Notes under the pieces: generated by a model | What the model was told of the DNA's origin: nothing | The model's database searches: none | What the model saw: only the letters and a program-made list of their open reading frames with translations | Program-made: the position numbers and the translations under genes | Assembly (NCBI GenBank): GCA_907163375.1 | Contig: CAJQUW010014388.1 | Location: 412,167 to 476,166 of the forward strand | From: Prostheceraeus crozeri | Taxonomy: Eukaryota; Platyhelminthes; Polycladida; Euryleptidae | DNA length: 64,000 nt | Direction: 5' to 3' | In this document: piece by piece, positions 21,624 to 34,604 of the stretch | Position numbering within the stretch: the first letter of the stretch is position 1 | How the letters are laid out: each line of letters opens with the position of its first letter

Positions 21624-23530
21624 TTAGCCACAAAATTAAGTCAATCAAGCATCCAGAGAAGAAAATGTGTGTGTGTTGCTCATCGTGATCGTATGCAAGA
21701 AGAGTAGGATCTCTCCAATTAGGCTACCCTGGAATCTCAAGTCTTTGTTGAAGATCATATTCGCACGGTCACAGAAATCAATTCCCTTTAGTTCTAAGTG
21801 AGGTTACTTGGGAATAGAATGATGAATGTATTTGAGCTTCAAGTGATCATCAAGTTGTGTCATTTTGTAATTTTCTTACCTATGAAACATTGAGATCCTT
21901 AGATATTGTATCTCCTGCAAATTTTAGAATAAGTAGAAATCACAAACTAGAAATATACAGAAATTCACCCAGTTAGCCTATAGTCTCAAAAGCCAAATGT
22001 TGAAAAGAATGGCTCCCATTTTGCTGCAGGTTGATTATGCGTATGTAAATTTGGGTTGCACATGTCATACAGATGTTCTTAAATGTTAGAACATAGACTT
22101 TCTATCAATGTACAAACTACAGATATCACTAGCAGACTACCAGCAAATTCAGCTTAAGTATCGCACTAATAATTTTGTAGTACTCTTACCATGTGATATC
22201 TCAAGAATTCTCTGTGTTCACGCTTCAAATTTAGTCATGACGTCGCCTGCACTAAATATTACGATTACAGTCATCAAATATTGGGCATAGTAATACGTCG
22301 CATACAATAATTGCTTGTCAGTGTAATAGAAATGACCAGTAATATGTCAATAGTTCTCATTTTTATTTGTGGCTGAAGGAAAACAATAATGTTACCGATA
22401 ATTAAACAAGCCGACATTATTTTTTCTTAAGCCGAGCCAGTCCGGTATAGCTGACTCAGCTTAGCAGCATGTTTTCCTTTCACGCACTTGATGAAAATAT
22501 ACTACCTAAATTTTGAGTGCAATCTGGATAATTGTAAGCCTTGGTAGGAGAGTTGCGTCGTGAGGCACGTTCTCGAGTCCTGTACGGGGATGCAGAGTCG
22601 TAGTAGGGCACTCGTCTGCTCTTTTGAACTAGTTTGTAGGGCGGAATCCAATGTAAGGAAGTCGTTCATCAATGAGGCTCGATTACCAAGAGTCATCGGG
22701 TTTCTTGAGTTGATATACGAGTAGGCCTACGTAGTGCGATGCGGACAATGAAGCTCTTATAAGATAAAAAATTAGTTATGGCGACCGTAACTCTAAAATG
22801 ATGATGATTTCATAAAAAGTGTCTGTCTATATTTCTGTATAGTCCATCAATTTACTCATGCTTGTGGCTAATGTAGGTCATTGGACAGACTACTTCCTGT
22901 TATATACGAGTCAATATTCAATTAATGAATCCTCGGCATGACTTGCCGTCGAGCAGCTCATACTTTCTTAAAATAACTCAAAGTGAAGCTCCAATGAAGG
23001 GTTCAAAACTCCTTCATTTTGCACTCTCGACTTCATGTTACCCATCAAAAGTTTCAATAGAAATATTTACAAGCATTTTGTATAGCCCTATATTTTAAAT
23101 ATTTTTAAAATAATAATATTAAATGAATATATTAATATTATATTGTTATTGCATTAATATTTTTACATTTTGATGACCAAAATAAGGTCAGGAGAACAGA
23201 ACAAAAGAATTTTGAACCAACTATGCTTCCTCCCGTGTGCCACTATCAACTAGTTTTGATAAAGAACCAAGCTTAAATGCGGCTGGATAAAATTTTCAAT
23301 ATCTTTATATTTTATTAATATCCGAACTGGTTTCGATTCAATTATATTTAATCATCCTGTGCGGTTACAAGTTATAAAATCGCATAAAATTCGCATTGCA
23401 TACAAATTTACATGTGTTCACAAACGAGTCAAGGTTATTGCATGGTTCCACTTATGTCAGTTGATGTTACAAGTTCAGAAGAAGAGCATGTCATCCACTC
23501 CACTCATTCGATTCCTTTATCATGATGAAT
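21624..23530. other. Host intergenic DNA without recognisable genes
   Basis: I see no coding sequence. An AT-rich, ATATTAAT-rich patch lies near 23085-23165. The rest is ordinary intergenic sequence. Confidence 0.4.
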
Positions 23531-23695
23531 TCAGGAGTTATTGACTGTCTGAAGCGACTTGGGGCTATGCTCGTGCATAGATATCTCTGTATCACAGGGA
23601 TATCTACGCAAATGCTCACTGATACGAGTATTGAAGTGTCTCTTAGTGGCACCGACGTAACAGCGGTCACAACTATATTGATAAGAAATGTTCGA
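23531..23695 (-). pseudogene. Penelope-like retroelement relic (GIY-YIG endonuclease region)
   Basis: The minus-strand frame gives YQYSCDRCYVGATKRHFN then TRISEHLRRYP and stops at 23531-23533. The C-x-x-C-Y-V-G-x-T-x-R-x-F-x-x-R-I-x-E-H pattern is that of the GIY-YIG nuclease in Penelope-like elements. Upstream the frame is broken and no reverse transcriptase remains. It is a short fragment near the 5' end of the nocturnin gene. Confidence 0.62.
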
Positions 23696-24078
23696 TTATT
23701 TGTTAGAAGTATTTTTTCTTATCACATTCACGATGAGACTGGGTACATTTTACTGGAATTTTGCGTTTACTGATCGCTTTAAGTTCATTTGAATTTGAAT
23801 ATATAACCATTATTGACTTTCTATGTGATAAATCACATAAAATACTCGCAGGTTAATGGAAAATTCCTTATGAGACCTTTTATAAGTCTTATGGCCGACA
23901 GCTTGTGGCACAACTTATCAAGTCCTAAAGTGTTATCACAGTATTGATTTCTATGCACTGGGCTACAGTCATTTGCCTCCTATTTTGAGTGTCTGGAGTT
24001 TTGATGAATCTTATTGATAATCTTTTTAGGTGACTCTTTATCATTACAGAATCATAATCCTTCCAAAGATATCGTGCA

Positions 24079-27000
24079 ATGGCCGAAGAACCATTAGAAA
24101 ATGGTAAATTAGATATAAAGGAGGAGATCATTAAGAAATTGAATGAAGAACTGAACAGTTTCAGCAACATTTCCCCACTTCTTCCAAGATCTACACAGTC
24201 ATTGGACAGTGATGCATCTGACGGAAGTGATAAGCAAAAGTTTAGAATCATGCAATGGAATATCCTCGCACAAGGTGAGTTGCTGATGAGAGCAATCGGT
24301 CTCAAGAATCATGATGTTCCTCAGACCCTAATGTGGACTGGATGGATTTAATTATGACATGACTTACAACTTGCACATAAATACCTGACTAAACTGTAGG
24401 CAAAGTGACACATTGCGAATGTTGCATCTGATTTCTACATGGACTGCTTCTACTTGGAAAATCTTCCTTCGCTGGTATGTTGGAGATATAGATATTGAAG
24501 TCACGGATAAATGTGCCTTTATTATGAGTGCAAGTGCACCAGACAAATTGACCGACGCCGGACTTCAAGGAGAACGCGATTACGGAAATTGACATATTTT
24601 TTAGTAGCTGTGTACCGATTGATCGTCCGATTATTGACACGTTAGAGCGATAATCGGCAATCGACCGATTACCTACCTTACTAATTGGCTGTTGAGTGGA
24701 GTGAAGGAGGCTTTTCGTAAATTTCCGTTAAAATTTAGTGACTGATCGAAAGACAAATTTCATTGTGTTGGATAATCTTAACTCTGGATGTTCACTATAT
24801 ACCGAACTGCTTATCTAAATTCAAGCGACTTCTTTTTATCATAACGGTGATTGAAAAACAACTGAATTCTCCTAAATACTCAATTTTCATTAAGACCGAT
24901 AAAAATGCCATTTTCGTTTGTTGTGATGCGTCAATAGCATTTTTCGCGATTTTTCCGCCCGTGAGAAGAGTTGGGAGAGCTCATAGTGGGGAACAAGCAT
25001 GAGTTTTCGACCTGACCTTCTTAGCCATGGCCCATATTTTTCCGTCCCATTGTACTTTTTTTCTACCCGAACCCGACCCATGATTTTTTCATTGAAGTCC
25101 CGTCTAATTCAAAATTAGTAGCCATTTGGATATATTGACCGGACATGGGGATGGTCATTTGGTTCGACACACATTTAGATATACTCGTATGCTTTGCATT
25201 TCTTTGAATTGGCTTCAGTACATCTCCAATGGGTTTTATCGCTGCTCTTTCTGTCAATAATGTAGGCATATTCATTACAAAAGATAAGAGGTTCATCTGT
25301 TGATATTTTTTCCTGAAACTCCCTCTATCTTATCAAATTACGGAAGCAAACTAATGAATATCGCAAATTATTATATCTAAAACACCCCATTCAAATTTTG
25401 ATTTGATCATCTATATAGATAATGCATGCTGGAGATCTTTCTATGCACATAGATAGATCCCAAGGTTTGGGATTTCCATGTTTTATACCATAATGATCTA
25501 TGTCATAGAAAAGTAATATCTGATGATCATTTTTTTCGAACAAATAAACGCATCAGCGAAATGGACCATAGAATTCTGCGTATAAGTTGTCGATGAAATG
25601 AGCGTTTTTTAAAGATATGTTGTCGAACAAATGAACGTGTCGAGCAAGAAGACTAGATCCATTGACATATTATGGCTTAGTAATCAATTATCCTGCTTGA
25701 AGATTCACTGAAAATGTTTTCTTTCTCAGAATAAAGGCCATGTGGATTAATAAGTAAATATACACTGCCAGTAATTCAAATCACTTTAATGAATGCAGGA
25801 AGCCCCAGTGTATTCATTCATGTTAATGAACGCACTCATTCATAAATCGAAATAGGGCCGCGTCTATGCAAACGCGTGCTTGCTTTTCAAGCTGTAATTA
25901 TGACTTGCACCCGCCAAGGAAGTTATCATGCTGTCAGTAATTTACCCGCCAGTATAATAGTACTTCGACTGTCATATCTCGCAGATATCACTTCTCATGA
26001 CTTGTTCCGCACTGGTCTATAAAACTAGTAATATAATCCTTCTTAGAGACAGGATTATGTGCGTGTGTGTGTGTAAGTGTGTCAGGGAAGCTCTTGTCCT
26101 AACCATTAATGTCTGACACAGAGAAATAGAAATACATAGAAATGATTGTAAACTTAGAATACGTCAGAGAAAAAAATCTAAAATTTTTATCAGGTTCTGG
26201 CCAGACATTTAAAGCATAAATAGTTTGGAAGGAGCAGAATCTTTTGTGATGTTATAAATTTTATTATCAGTAGCAATATAGGCCTATTTCAGCTGCCAGC
26301 AGCAGCTATCTTCAGTCAACATATGCTTCTCAGTGTCAATAGTTTATTAGTTCAGTTTAGTTTTTTTTGTTTAGTGGCAGTTTTATTGTTTACCAGCTGT
26401 AGTGGCAGCTGAAATATATCACAACTGATAATTGAATCTATGATATCACAAAAGATTTGGATCCTTTCAAGCTATGTAAATTTGAAAGACCCGTTTTGTT
26501 TCCAAATGTTTAGTCCCGGGCGCGGTTTCCACTTTGGAAGAAGCGCTGACCGGTGCTTTTCATGCACCTCCAAATTCTTGGAAATCCTGAGCTATGTCAA
26601 GATCTCTCCTCTGATTTACTCAGCCGTATAACCTTTCGATTTGCAGCTAACGAGCTGTTGTTGTAGCCTTGTAGCGAAGTGCTCACTGCCTACTAATACA
26701 ACTGGGGTACCTAGGATCAAATCCCATCGTGGGATGTCAGACTTAAAATTATTTTTTGTAAAGAGCTGACGGAATTATCATTTTCCAAGTGGAGTCCTAT
26801 AGTAGGTAATTACAAGCAATTCGAGCATCTTTTAAAATATATCGTCAGGTTAAGGCAGGGACCGTAACAACGGATTCTATTAGAGAATTAGGCCGGATTT
26901 TTCTCAAGGCATTGTCTCTGAAACTGCATGCAGCTTTACTCTATTGTAACCATTCCAAAGCAAGTATGCCTGTGCATTTCACTGTCAGAAAGATATGATA

Positions 27001-30000
27001 GCAGTATTTAACATTTACTGCTGATGTTTGGAAGTAGTATGTAAAATACATAACTAATGTTCGAAGAAAATAATTTTGATTGCGGCGACGAACTATCTTT
27101 TCTTTAAGTTGTTAGTCACCCGCTCAGAGGATTGTTTCCTCAAGGCGGTAGGTGCCTACGAAACACATGCCCACTGTGCCAACCGAAGGCAAAGGCTGTC
27201 TGTTTTGCCAACTTTTTTACACGCTTCGCTAGACATATTTTTGTGTGTATCAGGGCTGTGGAGCCGATGCGTTATCTCATCGGCTCCGGCTCCGGCTCCA
27301 CGACACTGATGTGAAAGGCTCCGGCTCAGCTCCGGCTCCGGCTCCGACTTCAAATTCAGGTTCTATCTATGCTGGTTATCCTGGATCCGTTGAACGGTTT
27401 TTTTTGGATAACGGTGTGGCCTTTAGAGGCTTGCTACAATCATCAAATTAGTTTTCATTAACAAGCAACGACTTAAGTTAATAATAAAAATGATAATAGC
27501 CTAATATTATGACAAATAACATACTTGTCATATATTTTTGCATGAATTGACTATCTCTGAAAGATAAAATGAAGTTATAGCCAGGATTGGTTAAATTAGA
27601 TAAAGATCTCCCGCACTGGCTAAATATAAATTGCCCTAGCCTGCAACCAGTCTACTACGAGGCTACATTAAATAAGACCACATGAGTGATGATGATATAC
27701 CTAATTAGCCGTCACAGGGGCCGAATAGTAGTATAAGCTTTTTAACAAAGCTTGAATATGAAACTGGATAGCGTATGCCTCTAAATAGCTTATAGGGCCT
27801 GTATCTACTCGAACATGGAAAGGGTATCGGCTATGTAGCCAAATATACCGTATCAATAAAGATATCAATTGCTTTATTGAATATTAAAGTGTATATAGGC
27901 TAGCTTAGGTTGTTATTGTTATTTGTTATTGTCTTTATTCAATAGTCTATTGGTCAATGAATAATATGATCGGTGGGTAGCCCACGACTCATCATCTGTA
28001 GAAATTGTAATTTAGATAGCCTCATTGCAGTGTAGGCTAGAAATGTACAATTGAAAATTATACTTAAAAAATTAAAAATATCTAATTTAAGACAAGTTTT
28101 GTAATTCTATGCAGCATACTTAATAAGTTAAGGCCTAACTTACATTATATTAATTTCGTATTTTTCATTATGGCGTAAAGTTGCACTAAATAATTCATCA
28201 ATGATTCATGTATATTATTATATTTAATTTATGTATAACACATTACCACTATTCCTCTGATGATGGTTAGGCTGATGAAACTGAACTCGGAGTATCACAC
28301 AGTATGTTGCAGGGTGCTACTATGCATAATAAAAATTTGACTGCGAGCACCGAGCAGAAATCCCATCTACTTTGCTAGCTTTCAAATACGCGTGCGGTTT
28401 AATGTCACAGACAATAGAAAAGGGAGGTCAAAAGGCGCCTTTATTGAGAGCGTCTCAGTCTTTTTTTTATTGTTTACATATAAGTCAGCATGATATCAGC
28501 ATAAAGTGTTGACAGACGGAAAAAATAATAATGAAAATTCTTGAAATCCACAGGTCTATGACATTTGGGGAAATATCATTACACGATACGGCTCTTGTGC
28601 AGTCCTCCCCCCCATTTTTTCTCTGGTCAAAAGATGCAGCACCATTGGATGTCCGTTTCAGCATCACCGGTTTGAGTGAAGCATTCCGTGCTGTTGTAAA
28701 AATCTACGTGGGTAATTGCGATGTCATGGTCGCAAACTTCGTCAGCAAGTCAACATTGTAATTTGACTTCGGGTTTTTCGCATTGAAATATACCCTTTGA
28801 ATTTTGAAGTCAAAGGAAATTCATTGTGAATGAGATACCTTTAAAATAATAGGGCGCTACTAGAAGTGGCTGGGTCGCTTATTGCTATAGCCATGTGAGG
28901 ACTTGTAGTCAGGTCATTCGTGTGAGTGTGAAGAGTTATCCCTCCAATCAAAATTGATCAAATTGAATAATCGATTGTTTTGAAAAATGTAGGTGGGGGG
29001 ACTGCACAAGAGCCTATAATACAATCTAAGGAAATTGGCATTGTCACAGATGCCAGTAGCTTCTGCCAGTAGCCATACCGATAGATGATAGCCTACATAG
29101 TAACCGTATTAGATTTAAGACATTGCGCAAGAAATGTAGCTATATTATCTTTGCTGACTGAACTGGAAATGTGTACATAAATGACTGGCGACTTGTCTCT
29201 AGGAATCTACAATCATCTAGTTAGCATGCATATAACAAGTCTTCAAATTAATGGATTTTGGAGAATACGTTGTCAATATGGAAATTAGTCTCACGAAACA
29301 TATGCAATAAAAAAATATTACACATGTGTGTAAATATATAATAAATATAATACAAAAGAAGGCGGCAACTGCAAAGAAAGATATCGTGGAGGACAGATCA
29401 TTGGTATACTTAAAAGACATATCTTTAGATTTCAAATGATTTCATTTTTTTATGATGCCAATTAATAACTTTCAAAATTCTAGATTTATATCAAAGCTCA
29501 AACTATCGGAGCCGGAGCCGGAGCCCTTGTGATAAATCGGCTCCGGCTCCGACCAAAACCATCGGCTCCTTAAGGCTCCGGCTCCACAGCCCTGGTGTGT
29601 ATCTTTTATCTCTTGTGATGTGTTCGTCCATATGTCGCGTAATTTAAAACTTGTATGAATTTCAATTGTTCCAACATTGTACTTCTACAGTATCACTGTT
29701 GTTAGACAAATAAAGGCTATTATTATTATCATTAAATAGGAGCTAAATAAGTTTATTAATTCAGTCTTAAATACGTCGAATGTGAATGTCCAACCAGCAA
29801 AAATAGCACTTCTAAGTTGTCTAACAAAAAATATATTTTTTCCCTTCGATTCTCTAAGATGACATATTATTTATCGAAATGTTATCTGAAACGTATTAGC
29901 AAAATATTTTGATTGATTTTTGGCCATTATATCTCAACTTGCAGTTTCTTCTTCAATCTGTACCTTTTTATTATAATACGAGTAATAACTTTTTGGATAC

Positions 30001-31396
30001 TGAAAATGATAGTTTTGATGATAGCCGTGTCTAACTGCACCGGTTGATATGTGTTTAATCTAAAATCGAACAATTCGTTTTTAGATCATGGGAGGGGAAT
30101 ACATAATTTTCCAGGGAACTGTAAAGAGCTGACTTTCCAGATTAAATGAAGTAATTGCTATTAATGAAAAATGCCATCATTATCGCATATCGGTCTGCAG
30201 CAGCGATATGCAGCCACCACCGAAAAGATTGCAAACAATTTTGGCATATTTCCTAGAAATTTTCCTATTTCAAATCTAACTGAAAATATGTTGACATTGA
30301 AACTAGAACTTATTTTATTATGGCTAATATATGCTTCAAACTCTTGTGCAGGCCACAAAAATGCCTGTATGCCGTCTTGTTTTGCACCATGGTGCATGGT
30401 AGTATAATCCCGCGATTAAGGACTTCATAATCTATTAAATCGACTGATCGTGCCCAGCACTGATTGGATGTAGTCGCAGATGAAGCTCAGTCATAGTTAT
30501 TGAAATTAAAGTATTTATTCATTTGATCGTTGTATCCACTGACAAGAATTTTTCATTTCTTTGCAGGCTTATCTCTAATTGGAAAGTTTGTTTTGTGTCC
30601 CCAAACAGTCTTTCAATTCGAGAGGAGAATGAGATACATAGTTCTCGAGCTATTACGATACGATGCCGATGTAATTTGTCTTGAGGAAGTGGATATGTTC
30701 GAACAGCTGAATGAATATCTGTCTCAAGTTGGTTACTGTGGTACGTTTATTGAGAAGTGTCCATCTCCCTGTTTAGCATTCTCTGATAACATTGGTCCGG
30801 ATGGTTGTGCGATTTTTTATAAATACCAGCGCTTAAAATGTGTGTCTTCGTCAAGCTTTCGACTCGGTCATGATACAACTCAGGTTGCACTGGTTCAACT
30901 TTTACAGTCAATTGAAGATCCAGAGACGCAGTTTTATGTAACTGTCACCCATTTGAAAGCAAAACCCCAATTTTCTGCCGTTCGCAAAGTACAAGGCGAC
31001 TTCTTGCTGGCCAAGTTAGATGAGATATGCAGAAAAGAACAATCACAGATTCTTCCTATTTTTGTATGTTGTGATATGAATGCTGATCCTCATGAGGAAG
31101 CAGTATCAGCCTTCAAGTCGCACAATCTTAAGTTCAGCAGCACTTATGCTCAAATACATTCCAATGAAAACGAACCAGAGTTTACGACTTGGAAATTTCG
31201 TGGTGCAGATGGCGAAGGAACTCTAGAAAATCGACATACCATTGACTACATGTGGTATCAAAAGTTGTCATCAGTGAAACCTTTGTCTATTGTCAGTATT
31301 CCTACTGAAGATATCATTGGAAGCGAAGGTTTGCCGTGTGCGGCCTTTCCATCTGATCATATGTCTCTCATAGCTGATTTTTCTATAAATCATTAA
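24079..31396 (+). CDS. NOCT: Nocturnin-type EEP phosphatase (join 24079-24274, 30567-31396; 341 aa)
   Basis: Exon 1 ends ATCCTCGCACAAG/GTGAGT and exon 2 follows TTTGCAG at 30567. The joined frame is 1026 bases and reads NILAQGLSLIGKFVLCP across the junction. The product matches the CCR4/nocturnin branch of the exonuclease-endonuclease-phosphatase fold: N61 in NILAQ, the metal-binding Glu in CLEEVD (E106), GPDGCAIFY (142-150), H194 in THLKAK, D235 and N237 in CCDMNADP, D292 in TIDYMWY, and PSDH (327-330). Vertebrate nocturnin dephosphorylates NADP(H) and was first described as a deadenylase. The N-terminal 50 residues are acidic and variable. No mitochondrial targeting signal is evident from this start, so an additional 5' exon could exist. 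Nocturnin fits better than the angel or CNOT6 branches because of the conserved VLCP and PCL segments. Confidence 0.9.
26650..26815 (+). repeat. tRNA-derived SINE-like unit
   Basis: A box A-like TAGCCTTGTAGCGAAGTGC is followed about 35 bases later by a box B-like GGATCAAATCCC, the spacing of a tRNA-type internal promoter. The rest does not fold as an obvious functional tRNA. It lies in the nocturnin intron. Confidence 0.45.
27251..29594. mobile_element. hAT non-autonomous element with GGCTCC-repeat ends, 2.34 kb
   Basis: The termini CAGGGCTGTGGAGCC (27251) and GGCTCCACAGCCCTG (ending 29594) are inverted, and a perfect 8-bp duplication GTGTGTAT lies at 27243-27250 and 29595-29602. Both ends carry arrays of GGCTCC/GGAGCC hexamers over about 80 bp. 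No transposase domain is seen. A further 425-bp inverted-repeat unit is nested at 28590-29014. Confidence 0.92.
28590..29014. repeat. Nested 425-bp MITE
   Basis: Inverted ends GGCTCTTGTGCAGTCC and their complement, each with a C- or G-run just inside, bound a non-coding unit within the hAT element. I could not identify a target duplication. Confidence 0.7.
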
Positions 31397-32224
31397 TCAT
31401 TTTCTTAACATTATAAAACCAAATATTATTATGTTTCTGTATATAACTGAATCACAAGTGAAAATTATGAAATGATATTATAAACACCTGACACTATTTT
31501 TTACAATATATTTTAGATATTATCTCTTTCTACTAAACGATGATGAGTATACTGTAGTTGAATCTTTATTACAATTTCCTAGAAAAAATATATATTCTTT
31601 AAAAATATTACTGCAAGCTTGTAGAAGGCTATTTCATGAGCGTTTAGATAGATATTGTATTGATTGAAGATATTCCAGCAGAAGATATTCCAAGTTTCAA
31701 GATAATAAATGCGCGTCCAAAAAGACTGGACACATAAGCAACTGTTCCATTTTAAAGTTTAATTTCATTATATGGGACGCTGTCAGATGTGTTCAATTTT
31801 TCTTCAATGGTATTCATCATAAGTATTTTGCTACATTTTCCGTATCGCGTACATTCCTTATTTTCTTAAGACATGCTTGTTACATCAATTTCGTTGCTGT
31901 ATTTTGTAAGTCGACGAGAGACACATAGTACATGTTTTCCTATTCCAAATACATTTATACCATTCCATTTTTATTCGTTTTGTTTGTTAACCAATGTGAC
32001 TGGCGCAGTCAAGGACTGCGTGGTATTAAAAGTCAAAATGCAATCAATAAGTCAAAATAAGTTGGCTCGCGTGACTAGGATTTTCACATTAAATTACTGC
32101 TGTATATGTTTCAAAGGTGCCGGATTTAGTAGCGTCAAGGCTTTCTTCGAAAAATTCGCGGTGAATTGTGGGTCTGCAACAGGAAATTCCACGTAATCAT
32201 CAACCTCAACATTGATGACCTTAA
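31397..32224. other. Nocturnin 3' flank up to the piggyBac insertion
   Basis: The 3' untranslated region should lie here. An AATAAATG at about 31706 is a possible polyadenylation signal. No other gene is seen before the TTAA at 32225-32228. Confidence 0.45.
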
Positions 32225-32241
32225 TTAACCCTTTGCTGCAT

Positions 32242-33137
32242 ATTGTTCTCTATGAAGGCAATTGATGTTTGACGTCGATTGCTCTTTTCTGATTGATTGC
32301 TTTCAGTGAAGGTTTCCACCGATTAGAATACAAGTCTTGTGACATCGGAAGTCACGAGCTTTGTGTCTTCACGTGATTTCTTAACTTGATTATTAGCAGC
32401 CAAATTAGGAGTAACCCGTTGAACGATTAAAATGCATTTTACTGTACTCAACAGTCAACTGTTTCACCGTATTTGTATCTCTGATGTTAAATAAATATAT
32501 AACGTTATACCAAAACAACAATAAGTAATACACAATACTTATTGTTCCAATTATCATCGTCATAGTAATGTATGGCGTCAATTTGTTGATGTTCTTTATG
32601 AAGGCCGACATGCAGTAAAGCATGAATATTGATGCCTATATGCCCTATGATATTTTTATCATTTTAACACGTATAATACTTAATTTCTTTGAAATATTTT
32701 ATTGGAAACCGAATTACCGGTAGTATGGTAGTATAGTAGGGCCTGCTACACATAAAATCATACACACAAAATGAATAATATACATGTACTTTTTGTGAAG
32801 GAACTACATGTACATTGTACACATAACCTAAATATGTCGGTGAAACATATGTGTACCGGTATATAGGCTATATCACCTGTATTCTGTATCATGTGTAGGC
32901 CTATATGCATGTATCATGTATGTGTAAATCATGTATACGTGTATCATATACATATCATTCATCTGCTATCATCTATATATTTGGATTTGATCTAGATAAA
33001 TAACCTTTACGGATGAGATTTTTCTAGTATAGATGATACTTAAACTATAGTTATACGGCTCGTATACATATTTCACAGGCTATTATTATTGAATTCTACG
33101 TTTATTTCTATATTTATACACGCATGTTAAATTTAGG
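32242..33137. other. piggyBac left subterminal region
   Basis: This is non-coding sequence between the piggyBac left end and the Polinton. It includes a low-complexity stretch (about 32760-32960) rich in ATGTATCATGTA-type words. It ends in TACAT (33138-33142), the target copied on integration of the Polinton. Confidence 0.6.
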
Positions 33138-33142
33138 TACAT

Positions 33143-33660
33143 AGTAATGGGCAAAAGACCGTTCCAGGACACCATAAAATTCAAAAAATAGTATCTTTAA
33201 AAACGACATAAATTCATGAATTTGAACCCTTTTTCAGGTTTTTAAGACCTAAATACATGAATTTAGTCCATTCAAAAAGTACCATTTTTTCAAAAAATGG
33301 TATTTTTAAAAACGACATAAATTCATGAATTTGAACCCTTTTTCAGGTTATGAAGACCTAAATTCATAAATTCAGGCGTTTTTAAAAATGCCCAATTTTT
33401 CAAATTTTTCAAAATCTCAAAATTTGAGAATTACAATTTTTACTCCCAAAATCATGACCGTTCAAGGACACCGAAAAAATCAGAAAAGTTAAGAATCTCA
33501 AATTTGTGATTATGGCATTTTTCATTGCTCAAATCATGACCGTTCAAGGACATCGAAAATCATAAAAGTTGAGAATTTCAAATTCATGAATTTTATCCAT
33601 CTTTCAGGTTTTTAAAATATGAGATAACTAAAATTATGTGACTAAAAATATTTCTTTAAG
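33143..33660. repeat. Left TIR of Polinton copy 2
   Basis: It is the inverted counterpart of 53521-54089. GACCGTTCMAGGACACC-type units recur at about 33156, 33455 and 33535, and palindromic AAATTCATGAATTT words are frequent. The homology continues inward past the TIR as a degraded piece of the membrane-protein gene. Confidence 0.92.
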
Positions 33661-33679
33661 TATGTAACACAATCTCTCA

Positions 33680-33800
33680 CAATGCCTGTTATTGTTACTG
33701 CTTTGCACTCTGATGAAGCCCCCAATTGTAGGGAACAGCTGATACCCGCATGCTTCTGGCATTCCTAAACCATTGAATTACAGAACAAGCAGCTGTTACC
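33680..33800 (+). pseudogene. Degraded membrane-protein gene fragment beside left TIR
   Basis: The stretch from CCTGTTATTGTTACTGC onward is homologous to the complement of about 53395-53450 beside the right TIR, and there the sequence continues into a recognisable piece of the two-helix membrane-protein gene. Here only the tail of that piece and the same non-Polinton extension survive. Confidence 0.55.
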
Positions 33801-33884
33801 CGTATTAAAGATTAAAATGACGTGGAATATATTGCAGCATGTAGGAAGTAATACTTCATTTTAAAATTCCATTAATCATAACTA

Positions 33885-34516
33885 GTGACTGTTTTCTTTC
33901 TTCATTGCAAAATGCCAAAACGTACTGCCGCGGAAGCTTTTTCGTTTTACATGCCGATTTTACTAAACTTAATTAAAGAAGAGCACAAAGAAACTGCGAA
34001 TAAATACTTTGAAGAGTGGAAGTTAGAAATTCAATCGAGAAAGAAGAACAAATTGGACTCTCAAAAAAAGTGGAGGATATTACAGTAAAAATATAACAGT
34101 ATCTGACCACTACTACAATTCCTCAGTTCAATGTTACAAAATAACATTTCATTACCATCGAGGATAGCGCTACTATGATTTCAAAACTGATTGCAAGTGA
34201 TAAAGTACACCATGGGTCGTTGCTGAGAAGTGCTGCTTATCAAGGTTATGGATTTAAAAGAATTCTGGAATTGAGTGACAATAAAAAGAACAGATTTGTG
34301 GCAAACTTGGAACTATTTAGAATTTCCTATAACGTAAGTTATTGTTATTTTTTAATGAACTTATCAGATCTAATTCTACCACACGTATTATTTTTAAATT
34401 CATCAATGCCCATTAGTTTTGTTAGAAAACATTTTAAAGAAATCAAAATTTATATAGAAAAATTGAATCAACCGACAACTATAGAAGAAATGAGGTTTGG
34501 TTCCCAAGATGAATGA
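33885..34516 (+). pseudogene. Unrecognised Polinton-borne ORFs, probably one broken gene
   Basis: Two open stretches in the same direction encode 58 residues from an ATG at 33912 (MPKRTAAEAFSFYMPILLNL, helical and charged) and 113 residues at 34175-34516 (ending MRFGSQDE). The sequence between has stops. Codon usage is less AT-extreme than the core genes. I recognise no domain. The position just inside the left TIR is where Polintons and adintoviruses often carry variable accessory genes. Confidence 0.4.
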
Positions 34517-34604
34517 ACATTAACTGTGTTGTTTTACTTTTTAAGATATGTGCAATGTACATACATATTTGATGCATACATATTTATGAAGACTTCTTTA
34601 TAAG

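Larger units (their letters stand above)
24275..30566 (+). other. NOCT: Nocturnin intron (6.3 kb)
   Basis: The phase-1 intron starts GTGAGT and ends TTTGCAG. It contains a tRNA-derived SINE-like unit near 26650-26810 and a hAT element (27251-29594) that accounts for over a third of its length. A short GTGT run is at about 26060. The remainder shows no recognisable feature. Confidence 0.85.

Noticed and set aside
26650..26815. A functional tRNA gene
   Set aside because: Box spacing fits but stems do not pair well; read as a SINE-like remnant. The same applies to 37185-37262 and the core near 16100.
27076..27451. Several short frames rich in Pro/Ala/Gly or Ser/Arg
   Set aside because: They are produced by the GGCTCC hexamer arrays at the hAT end, in several frames and both strands.
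30171..30407. Overlapping open frames on both strands in the nocturnin intron
   Set aside because: They lie just upstream of exon 2 with no homology and are not needed for the nocturnin frame.
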